Assembly (NCBI RefSeq): GCF_036518555.1
Contig: NZ_DATDMY010000079.1
Coordinates: 1 to 12,121 of the forward strand
Origin: Dokdonella_A sp036518555
Lineage (GTDB): Bacteria; Pseudomonadota; Gammaproteobacteria; Xanthomonadales; Rhodanobacteraceae
Direction of reading: 5' to 3'
DNA length: 12,121 nucleotides
Under the pieces are notes generated by a model, which was not told where the DNA came from, made no database searches, and saw only the letters and a program-made list of their open reading frames with translations. Both the position numbers and the translations under genes were made by a program. Shown in pieces: positions 1 to 5,271 of the stretch (within the stretch, counting starts at the first letter, position 1; every line of letters begins with the position of its first letter).

Positions 1-583
1 GCCGAGGCGCTCAGCTCCAGTGGGCGTTTTGCGTTACTGGGGGACCGTGCAGGGTGGAGAACCGGCGCCTTCGCAGAAGGCGCCGGTTGACTCCGGGCGT
101 CCCGCCCTTCGCCCTTCGGGCCAGCGGCTTCGTCGCTGTTCGCTTCGGAATCCATGCCTTCGCAGTGACCGGTTCGCCTGGATCGAATCGGAACAGCCGC
201 GCAGCGGCTGGCCACGTAGCGCGCAGCGCGGAGGAGGCAGGCTCAGGGTGTGCGCGGTGACCGCAGCGAGCGGAGTCGAATGCGAACCGCGTCGGCGGCC
301 TTGCGAAGCTACTTGGGGCAGCACGTTGCGCCGACGCAAGGACGAACGGTGAGCTGCTGGCACTCGAACTCCGCGGGGCGGTGCGCCGTCGGCGACGGCC
401 GACTGGGTGTTCGCGCGCGGCGGCGCCGGTGATCGGAGCGGACAGACCGCGCCCAGCACCGGTGTGCGGTTGGCTACGCGAGCACGCGGATCCGATGCCG
501 TCGTCACGCGCAGTCGGTTGCGCAGGGAATGACCACATCTGCGCAGACACTCGACCTTTCGCGACGAATATTGCAGAAAAAGG
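1..583. other. Non-coding leader region, possible interspersed repeat
   Basis: I see no believable gene in this stretch. Open frames exist on both strands, but they overlap one another, are rich in Arg/Ser/Pro/Ala, lack ribosome binding sites and match no family I recognise, as expected for shadow frames in GC-rich DNA. The stretch holds a perfect 13-bp hairpin (60-88), a small GCCC-TTC-GGGC stem near 110-120, and many short GCAGCG/CGCAGC-type motifs from about 185 to 320. Its texture resembles multicopy intergenic elements I associate with Xanthomonadales genomes, but that is recall, not a search. The promoter of the tRNA cluster starts at its right edge. Confidence 0.45.
60..88. repeat. Perfect 13-bp inverted repeat (hairpin)
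   Basis: Arms at 60-72 (AACCGGCGCCTTC) and 76-88 (GAAGGCGCCGGTT) pair perfectly around a 3-nt GCA loop. No T-run follows on either strand, so it is not a textbook intrinsic terminator. It could still end transcription of a gene lying left of the window, or mark the edge of a repeat element. Confidence 0.75.
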
Positions 584-612
584 TTGACGCATGGCATCGC
601 GATCAGAATAAT
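584..612 (+). promoter_or_regulatory. Sigma-70 promoter of tRNA-Arg(ACG)
   Basis: TTGACG (584-589) and AATAAT (607-612) are separated by exactly 17 bp; each matches the consensus at five of six positions. The discriminator that follows is CGCGCGCC, the GC-rich type found at stringently controlled stable-RNA promoters. The predicted transcription start is near 619, giving an 80-nt leader to be trimmed before the tRNA at 700. Confidence 0.7.
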
Positions 613-632
613 CGCGCGCCTTCCGACGCTGT

Positions 633-660
633 TTCGACGGATTCGCCGAAGTGGTATCCT
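633..660 (+). promoter_or_regulatory. Candidate second promoter, extended -10 TGGTATCCT
   Basis: TGGTATCCT at 652-660 fits an extended -10 element (TGN plus TATCCT). A weak -35 candidate, TTCGAC (633-638), lies 16 bp upstream. A GC-rich stretch follows, and transcription would start near 667, closer to the tRNA than the start from the 584-612 promoter. The poor -35 makes this tentative. Confidence 0.35.
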
Positions 661-699
661 AGGCGACCGCCGCCGCGGCGACGGAACACAGGTTGCAAT

Positions 700-776
700 G
701 CGCCCGTAGCTCAGCTGGATAGAGCACCAGGCTACGAACTTGGTGGTCGGGAGTTCGAATCTCTCCGGGCGCGCCA
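700..776 (+). tRNA. tRNA-Arg(ACG)
   Basis: A 77-nt cloverleaf with encoded CCA (774-776). The acceptor arms GCGCCCG (700-706) and CGGGCGC (766-772) pair perfectly, with G as discriminator. The anticodon loop is CTACGAA, giving anticodon ACG, which is normally deaminated to ICG to read CGU/CGC/CGA. The T loop TTCGAAT is standard. An intrinsic terminator begins 11 nt after CCA, so this tRNA probably forms its own transcript. Confidence 0.97.
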
Positions 777-786
777 CTTGTACTCG

Positions 787-813
787 AAGGGTGCTTCGGC
801 ACCCTTTTTGTTT
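787..813 (+). terminator. Intrinsic terminator after tRNA-Arg(ACG)
   Basis: The arms AAGGGTGC (787-794) and GCACCCTT (799-806) close on a stable TTCG tetraloop. The tail TTTGTTT (807-813) directly follows. This is the most canonical rho-independent terminator inside the tRNA cluster and separates the first tRNA from the other five. Confidence 0.85.
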
Positions 814-867
814 ATGCAGGAGTCCGGTTCATCGCGTGGCGAAGGACGGCTGCGCGGCAGCTCCGGA

Positions 868-896
868 TTGACGCCAAGGGCGGTGCTTCGTACCAT
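868..896 (+). promoter_or_regulatory. Candidate sigma-70 promoter for tRNA-Pro and following tRNAs
   Basis: TTGACG (868-873), the same -35 hexamer as at 584-589, lies 17 bp before TACCAT (891-896), which matches four of six -10 positions. The discriminator CGGCGATCC is GC-rich. Its place after the terminator at 787-813 and 47 nt before tRNA-Pro fits a second stable-RNA promoter. Confidence 0.55.
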
Positions 897-942
897 CGGC
901 GATCCTTTCGTCGCGGCTGGTAAGGCGCGAGGGCAGGCTCGA

Positions 943-1019
943 CGGGGTATAGCGCAGTCTGGTAGCGCGCCTGCTTTGGGAGCAGGATGTCGGGGGTTCG
1001 AATCCCTCTACCCCGACCA
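943..1019 (+). tRNA. tRNA-Pro(UGG)
   Basis: A 77-nt cloverleaf with encoded CCA (1017-1019). The acceptor CGGGGTA pairs with TACCCCG, and the discriminator is A. The first pair C1-G72 is typical of bacterial tRNA-Pro. The anticodon stem CCTGC/GCAGG closes the loop TTTGGGA, giving anticodon TGG. The 68-nt gap after it holds a 7-bp hairpin (CCGGCGC 1041-1047 with GCGCCGG 1056-1062) without a T-run, so read-through to tRNA-Arg(UCU) is likely. Confidence 0.97.
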
Positions 1020-1087
1020 TCTGCTCGCGGGGCAGCGTGACCGGCGCAGTGCCAGGCGCCGGAGCCTGTGACAATGCGGCTGTCGAT

Positions 1088-1164
1088 GCGCCCGTAGCTC
1101 AACCGGATAGAGCATCGGCCTTCTAAGCCGACGGTTGCAGGTTCGAGTCCTGTCGGGCGTGCCA
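1088..1164 (+). tRNA. tRNA-Arg(UCU)
   Basis: A 77-nt cloverleaf with encoded CCA (1162-1164). The acceptor GCGCCCG is the same as in the first tRNA-Arg, but the 3' arm is CGGGCGT, so the end pair is G-U. The anticodon stem TCGGC/GCCGA closes CTTCTAA, giving anticodon TCT, which reads AGA and probably AGG. The 83-nt gap to tRNA-His holds an imperfect hairpin (about 1164-1190) with no T-run. Confidence 0.96.
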
Positions 1165-1247
1165 TCCGCCGTTCGGTTCTACGGCGGGATGGAAGCCTGC
1201 AACGAGGTGTTGCGCGGCGGTGTGTTGCCGGTGTGCACAGCTTCAGT

Positions 1248-1325
1248 GGTGGGCGTAGCTCAGTTGGTTAGAGTACCGGATTGTGATTCCGGTTGTCGGG
1301 GGTTCGAGTCCCCTCGTCCACCCCA
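1248..1325 (+). tRNA. tRNA-His(GUG)
   Basis: A 78-nt gene with encoded CCA (1323-1325). It starts with the extra G at position -1 that marks tRNA-His (1248), opposite C73. The acceptor GTGGGCG pairs with CGTCCAC through one G-U pair. The anticodon stem CCGGA/TCCGG closes TTGTGAT, giving anticodon GTG. Only 27 nt separate it from tRNA-Lys; that gap contains TACAAT (1334-1339), a -10-like hexamer without a visible -35. Confidence 0.97.
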
Positions 1326-1352
1326 ACTTTCGTTACAATTTTTAGAAGAAGC

Positions 1353-1428
1353 GGGCCGTTAGCTCAGTTGGTAGAGCAGGAGACTCTTAATCTCTTGGTC
1401 CTAGGTTCGAGTCCTAGACGGCCCACCA
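1353..1428 (+). tRNA. tRNA-Lys(CUU)
   Basis: A 76-nt cloverleaf with encoded CCA (1426-1428). The acceptor GGGCCGT pairs with ACGGCCC and the discriminator is A. The loop CTCTTAA gives anticodon CTT, the AAG-reading isoacceptor, which suits a GC-rich genome. TTTTT straddles and follows the 3' end, but the only nearby stem (GGCGCG-AG-CGCGCC, about 1440-1453) lies after it, so this is not a terminator. Confidence 0.97.
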
Positions 1429-1494
1429 TTTTTCCCCTGGCGCGAGCGCGCCGGCTCCCGGAAGAGCCTTCGCGCGGGCGACAGGCCGGTCCGG

Positions 1495-1579
1495 GCGAAA
1501 GTGGCGAAACTGGTAGACGCACCAGATTTAGGTTCTGGCGGGGCAACCCGTGAGAGTTCGAGTCTCTCCTTTCGCACCA
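1495..1579 (+). tRNA. tRNA-Leu(UAG)
   Basis: An 85-nt class II tRNA with a long variable arm and encoded CCA (1577-1579). The acceptor GCGAAAG pairs with CTTTCGC and the discriminator is A. The anticodon stem CCAGA/TCTGG closes TTTAGGT, giving anticodon TAG (CUA and other CUN codons). The variable arm is CGGGGCAACCCG. It is the last tRNA before tig, 232 nt upstream of the tig start. Confidence 0.97.
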
Positions 1580-1811
1580 CTTCCTCCGCAACGTGCCTGA
1601 CGCAGCGACCGCCTGGGGCGACCCAGCCAGCGGCGCTTCGTGACGTCCGCAGCCGGGTCGGGAGGAAGGCATCGGCACGGGACGTGCCGCCGCATCGAGC
1701 GCGCGAGCGCGTGAAGCGAAAAACGTGGCGCCGTGATGCCGCGACCGTTTTTCAGCGAGCCGCGACCGGATGCGCGGTCTCGCCAACTGCACACTGATCC
1801 TGAGGAACACC

Positions 1812-3089
1812 ATGCAAGTCTCGATCGAAAACGTCGGTTCGCTCGGCCGCAAGCTCACCGTTCGCCTTCCCGCCCAGCGCCTGGAGGAGACGGTGCGTTC
1901 GCGTATCCAGGAGATGGGGCGCAGTGCCCGCCTCAAGGGCTTCCGCCCGGGCAAGGTGCCGGCCAAGGTGATCGAGCAGCGCTACGGCAGCCAGATCCGC
2001 AACGAGGCGCTGTCGGAGATGATCGGCTCGAGCTTCCAGGAAGCGGTCACGCAGGAGAAGCTGCGCCCGGCCGTGCAGCCGTCGATCGCGACGACAGGGC
2101 GCCCCGAGAACGGCGAGATCGAATACACCGCCACCTTCGAGGTGCTGCCGGAGATCGGCAAGCTCGACGTGAGCGGGCTCGAGATCGTCAAACCGGTCGC
2201 GAGCGTGACCGACGCGGACATCGACCAGATGATCGAGACGCTGCGACTGCAGCGCCGCACCTGGCACGCGGTCGAGCGCACGGCGAAGGACGGCGACATG
2301 GTGCTGTTCGAGTTCGCCGCCGAGGCTGAAGGCTTTCGTCACCCGGAGAGCGGCACCGACCGCGTCGGCGCCGTGCTCGGCTCGGGCGCCTACTCGAAGG
2401 AACTCGAGGACAAGCTCGCCGGCCACAAGGCTGGCGATGAATTCACCACCCACGTCGACTTCCCGACGGCGGTGCGCACGCCTGCGCTCGCCGGCAAGTC
2501 CGTCGACGTCGCCGTCAAGCTCGTGCGCGTGCAGGAAGCCCAGCTTCCGCCGGTCGACGAGGCGTTCGCGGCAAGCTTCGGGGTCAAGGAAGGCGGACTC
2601 GCGCGCTTTCGCGAGGACGTCCGCGCGAACCTCGAGCGCGAGCTCAAGGGCGTGCTGATGGGGCGTCTCAAGGCCGGCGCGCTGGAGAAGCTCGTCGAGG
2701 CGCACCCCGAGCTCGAGCTGCCGCAGGGCATGGTCGAGAACGAGGCGCGCCAGCTCGCGCGCCAGGCGGGCCTGCAGAGTCCCGAGGCGGTCGGGCAGTT
2801 CTTGCCGACCGCGCGACGTCGTGTCAGCGCGGGCCTGCTCATCGGCGAACTTGCGCGCCAGAACGACATCCGCCTCGACTCGCGCCGCGTCAGCGAGGCG
2901 CTCGCGACGATCGCCTCCACCTACGAAGAGCCGGAACAGGTCGTTGAACTCTACTCGCGCGACCCCCAGTTGATGAGCGCGCTGCAGAACCGCGTGATCG
3001 AGGACCAGGTCGTCGAGTGGCTGGCCGACCACGCCAAGTGCAGCGAACAGCAGCTCAGTTTCAACGACGTCATGCGGCCGGGCGCCTGA
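1812..3089 (+). CDS. tig: Trigger factor, ribosome-associated chaperone
   Basis: A cytosolic chaperone of 425 aa (E. coli about 432) that docks at the ribosome exit tunnel and shields nascent chains. The N-terminal ribosome-binding domain carries the signature GFRPGKVP at residues 43-50. The FKBP-like insertion covers about 160-243 and the helical chaperone domain 244-425. The ATG at 1812 is chosen because GAGGAA (1802-1807) precedes it and the protein begins MQVSIEN like other trigger factors; the frame is open further upstream. The PPIase pocket is degenerate: Ser195, Leu198, Val221 and Val233 replace Ile, Phe, Tyr and Phe at the same numbers in E. coli, so prolyl isomerase activity is doubtful while chaperone function should remain. 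The 232 nt before it hold only short stems (CGGCACG-GGA-CGTGCCG, 1673-1689) and no clear promoter. clpP follows after 23 nt. Confidence 0.97.
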   Translation: MQVSIENVGSLGRKLTVRLPAQRLEETVRSRIQEMGRSARLKGFRPGKVPAKVIEQRYGSQIRNEALSEMIGSSFQEAVTQEKLRPAVQPSIATTGRPENGEIEYTATFEVLPEIGKLDVSGLEIVKPVASVTDADIDQMIETLRLQRRTWHAVERTAKDGDMVLFEFAAEAEGFRHPESGTDRVGAVLGSGAYSKELEDKLAGHKAGDEFTTHVDFPTAVRTPALAGKSVDVAVKLVRVQEAQLPPVDEAFAASFGVKEGGLARFREDVRANLERELKGVLMGRLKAGALEKLVEAHPELELPQGMVENEARQLARQAGLQSPEAVGQFLPTARRRVSAGLLIGELARQNDIRLDSRRVSEALATIASTYEEPEQVVELYSRDPQLMSALQNRVIEDQVVEWLADHAKCSEQQLSFNDVMRPGA

Positions 3090-3112
3090 GCGGCCGGCGC
3101 CAGGAGAATGCC

Positions 3113-3751
3113 ATGTCCAGCCTGATCACCCCCGCCACCGGTCTCAACCTCGTCCCGATGGTGGTCGAGCAGACCTCGCGTGGCGAGCGCGCCTACGACA
3201 TCTACTCGCGACTGCTCAAGGAGCGCGTCGTGTTCGTGGTCGGGCCGATCGACGACTACATGGCGAATGTCGTGGTCGCGCAGTTGCTGTTCCTCGAGTC
3301 GGAGAACCCGGACAAGGACATCAACCTGTACATCAACAGCCCCGGTGGCGTCGTCACCGCGGGCCTCGCGATCTACGACACCATGCAGTACATCCGCTGC
3401 GACGTGAGCACGATGTGCGTCGGCCAGGCCTGCAGCGCGGCGTCGCTGCTGCTGACCGCGGGTACCAAGGGCAAGCGCTATGCGCTGCCGAACTCCCGCG
3501 TGATGATCCACCAGCCGTCGGGTGGCGCGCAGGGCCAGGCGACCGACATCGAAATCCAGGCGCGCGAGATCCTCTACCTGCGCGGCCGCCTGAACCAGAT
3601 CTACGTCAAGCACACCGGCCAGGCGCTCGAGCAGATCGAGCGCGACATGGAGCGCGATCGCTTCATGAGCGGCGAGGATGCGAAGGCGTACGGCCTGATC
3701 GACGCGGTGCTCGACCGCCGTCCGGGCGAAGCCCCGGCGCCCCCGGCCTGA
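3113..3751 (+). CDS. clpP: ATP-dependent Clp protease proteolytic subunit ClpP
   Basis: A 212-aa serine protease subunit that forms the tetradecameric chamber served by ClpX. Ser108, His133 and Asp182 have exactly the spacing of the E. coli triad (25 and 49 residues). Other family marks are YINSPGG (73-79) and DTMQYI (89-94). The start at 3113 follows AGGAGA (3102-3107) and gives a typical short N-terminus. The region around the triad is unusual: the nucleophile sits in GQACSAAS where GQAASMGA is usual, MIHQPSGGAQ replaces MIHQPLGGY/FQ, Gln149 stands where IEIHA has His, and Met179 replaces Thr in the ERDTERD motif. The triad is intact, so I infer an active but altered enzyme. It is probably cotranscribed with tig. 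Confidence 0.97.
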   Translation: MSSLITPATGLNLVPMVVEQTSRGERAYDIYSRLLKERVVFVVGPIDDYMANVVVAQLLFLESENPDKDINLYINSPGGVVTAGLAIYDTMQYIRCDVSTMCVGQACSAASLLLTAGTKGKRYALPNSRVMIHQPSGGAQGQATDIEIQAREILYLRGRLNQIYVKHTGQALEQIERDMERDRFMSGEDAKAYGLIDAVLDRRPGEAPAPPA

Positions 3752-3791
3752 TCCCGCGAATCTGCGCCACTTCACGGTTCCTTACATCGAT

Positions 3792-3818
3792 CGCGGCCGG
3801 ACCGAGGGTCCGGCCGCG
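3792..3818 (+). promoter_or_regulatory. 12-bp hairpin between clpP and clpX
   Basis: CGCGGCCGGACC (3792-3803) and GGTCCGGCCGCG (3807-3818) form a perfect 12-bp stem around GAG. No T-run follows. TGCTATCCT (3822-3830), an extended -10-like element, follows within 4 nt, but no matching -35 is visible. It may be a partial terminator or an mRNA stability element that lowers clpX relative to clpP. The stem is certain; the role is inferred. Confidence 0.55.
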
Positions 3819-3851
3819 CTGTGCTATCCTGCGCCGGCAATTGCGGCGACA

Positions 3852-3864
3852 CTCCGAGGCGGAG
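3852..3864 (+). promoter_or_regulatory. Hairpin over the clpX ribosome binding site
   Basis: CTCCG (3852-3856) pairs with CGGAG (3860-3864) around the loop AGG, ending one base before the clpX ATG (3866). The likely Shine-Dalgarno bases, GAGG at 3856-3859 or GGAG at 3861-3864, lie in or across this stem. It could modulate translation, but a 5-bp GC stem may also arise by chance. Confidence 0.4.
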
Positions 3865-3865
3865 C

Positions 3866-5143
3866 ATGACTGACGACCGGCAAAGCCGATCGGGCGACAA
3901 CGGCAAGATCCTCTACTGCTCGTTCTGCGGCAAGAGCCAGCACGAGGTGCGCAAGCTCATCGCGGGTCCGTCCGTGTTCATCTGCGATGAATGCGTGGAG
4001 CTGTGCAACGACATCATCCGCGAGGAGCTCGAGGAGAAGGCGGCCAGCGCGCGCAGCGACCTGCCCAAGCCGGCCGAGATCCTCGACGTGCTCGACCAGT
4101 ACGTGATCGGGCAGGCACGTGCGAAGAAGGTGCTCGCGGTCGCGGTGTACAACCACTACAAGCGACTCGAGACGCGCAGCCGCAACGACGACGTCGAACT
4201 CGCGAAGTCGAACATCCTGCTCGTCGGTCCGACCGGCTCGGGCAAGACCCTGCTCGCCGACACGCTCGCGCGCCTGCTCAACGTGCCTTTCACGATCGCC
4301 GACGCGACGACCTTGACCGAAGCCGGCTACGTCGGCGAAGACGTCGAGAACATCATCCAGAAGCTGCTGCAGAAGTGCGACTACGACGTCGAGAAGGCGC
4401 AGAGCGGCATCGTCTATATCGACGAGATCGACAAGATCTCGCGCAAGAGCGAAAACCCGTCCATCACCCGCGATGTGTCGGGCGAAGGCGTGCAGCAGGC
4501 GCTGCTCAAGCTCATCGAGGGCACGGTCGCCTCGGTGCCCCCGCAAGGCGGGCGCAAGCATCCGCAACAGGAATTCCTGCAGGTCGACACCAAGAACATC
4601 CTGTTCATCGTCGGCGGTGCGTTCGCCGGGCTCGAGAAGATCATCCTGCAGCGCTCGGAAGCGACCGGCATCGGCTTCAACGCCGAGGTGCGCAGCAAGG
4701 ACCGCCAGGCCGACGCGAGCAAACTGCTCGCCGACGTGCAGCCGGAAGACCTGATCAAGTTCGGCCTCATCCCCGAGTTCGTCGGTCGACTGCCCGTGGT
4801 CGCGACGCTCGAGGAGCTCGACGAAGCCGCGCTGGTCAAGATCCTGACCGAGCCGAAGAACGCGATCACCAAGCAGTTCAAGAAGCTGTTCGAGATGGAA
4901 GGCGTCGAACTCGAGTTTCGCCCGGACGCGCTGTCCGCGATCGCCCGCAAGGCGATCAAGCGCAAGACCGGCGCGCGCGGCCTGCGCACGATCCTCGAAC
5001 AGGTGTTGCTCGACACGATGTTCAACCTGCCGTCGCTCGAGCACGTGAGCAAGGTCGTCGTCGACGAGGCCGTCATCAACGGCCAGGCCGAGCCCTACCT
5101 CATCTACCGCGGCAACATGCAGACGCGCGCTGCCTCGGAATGA
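3866..5143 (+). CDS. clpX: ATP-dependent Clp protease ATP-binding subunit ClpX
   Basis: A 425-aa AAA+ unfoldase that feeds tagged proteins into ClpP. In order: the N-terminal zinc-binding domain with Cys18, Cys21, Cys40 and Cys43; Walker A GPTGSGKT (121-128); pore loop GYVG (154-157); Walker B YIDEID (184-189); the RKH loop (230-232); the ClpP-docking IGF loop (269-271); and sensor 2 GARGLR (369-374). All parts expected of a working ClpX are present. The ATG at 3866 gives the usual MTDD-type start; the frame is open upstream to 3821, but that stretch is the hairpin-rich leader. The gap to clpP is 114 nt, wide for an operon, and contains two stems. A terminator-like hairpin follows the stop. 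Confidence 0.98.
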   Translation: MTDDRQSRSGDNGKILYCSFCGKSQHEVRKLIAGPSVFICDECVELCNDIIREELEEKAASARSDLPKPAEILDVLDQYVIGQARAKKVLAVAVYNHYKRLETRSRNDDVELAKSNILLVGPTGSGKTLLADTLARLLNVPFTIADATTLTEAGYVGEDVENIIQKLLQKCDYDVEKAQSGIVYIDEIDKISRKSENPSITRDVSGEGVQQALLKLIEGTVASVPPQGGRKHPQQEFLQVDTKNILFIVGGAFAGLEKIILQRSEATGIGFNAEVRSKDRQADASKLLADVQPEDLIKFGLIPEFVGRLPVVATLEELDEAALVKILTEPKNAITKQFKKLFEMEGVELEFRPDALSAIARKAIKRKTGARGLRTILEQVLLDTMFNLPSLEHVSKVVVDEAVINGQAEPYLIYRGNMQTRAASE

Positions 5144-5162
5144 CGCCGGCGCGCGCCGCGCT

Positions 5163-5191
5163 CTTGCAAAACGCGTCGCACATCCTCACTT
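5163..5191 (+). promoter_or_regulatory. Candidate sigma-32-like promoter for lon
   Basis: CTTGCAAA (5163-5170) resembles the heat-shock -35 CTTGAAA with one mismatch. CCTCACTT (5184-5191), 13 bp further, matches five of the seven fixed positions of CCCCATnT. Transcription would start near 5198, at the base of the following hairpin. lon is a sigma-32 gene in E. coli, which supports the idea, but the match is imperfect. Confidence 0.3.
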
Positions 5192-5197
5192 GACGAT

Positions 5198-5231
5198 ACG
5201 GCAGCGTGGGTCCACGCTGCCGTTCGTGTTT
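5198..5231 (+). terminator. Intrinsic terminator after clpX
   Basis: ACGGCAGCGTGG (5198-5209) and CCACGCTGCCGT (5212-5223) form a 12-bp near-perfect palindrome; in practice the top pairs would open to a larger loop. The interrupted T-rich tail TCGTGTTT follows. It would end the clpPX transcript 55 nt after the clpX stop. If lon is transcribed from 5163-5191, the same stem would lie at the 5' end of its mRNA. Confidence 0.6.
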
Positions 5232-5233
5232 CC

Positions 5234-5250
5234 GCGAAACCCCGTTTCGC
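5234..5250 (+). promoter_or_regulatory. 7-bp inverted repeat in the lon leader
   Basis: GCGAAAC (5234-5240) and GTTTCGC (5244-5250) are perfect inverted repeats around CCC, ending 21 nt before the lon ATG and followed by the T-rich GTTTATTTTC. It could be a protein operator, an mRNA stem or a weak second terminator. The sequence does not decide between them. Confidence 0.45.
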
Positions 5251-5271
5251 CACCGTTTATTTTCAAGTCCG

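Noticed and set aside
54..777. Several overlapping open frames before the tRNA cluster
   Set aside because: They overlap on both strands, are Arg-rich, lack ribosome binding sites, and some run through tRNA-Arg.
1334..1339. TACAAT as an internal promoter before tRNA-Lys
   Set aside because: No -35 element at 16-18 bp (that region is the 3' arm of tRNA-His); kept only as a remark.
1580..1668. CTTCCTCC (1580-1587) and GGAGGAAG (1661-1668) as a long-range inverted repeat upstream of tig
   Set aside because: Only 8 bp separated by 73 nt, with no further pairing; chance is likely in this base composition.
1752..3032. Minus-strand open frame of 426 codons opposite tig
   Set aside because: Antisense shadow with biased composition; tig on the + strand has clear family motifs and a ribosome binding site.
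3824..5044. Minus-strand open frame of 406 codons opposite clpX
   Set aside because: Antisense shadow; no domain, and clpX is certain on the other strand.
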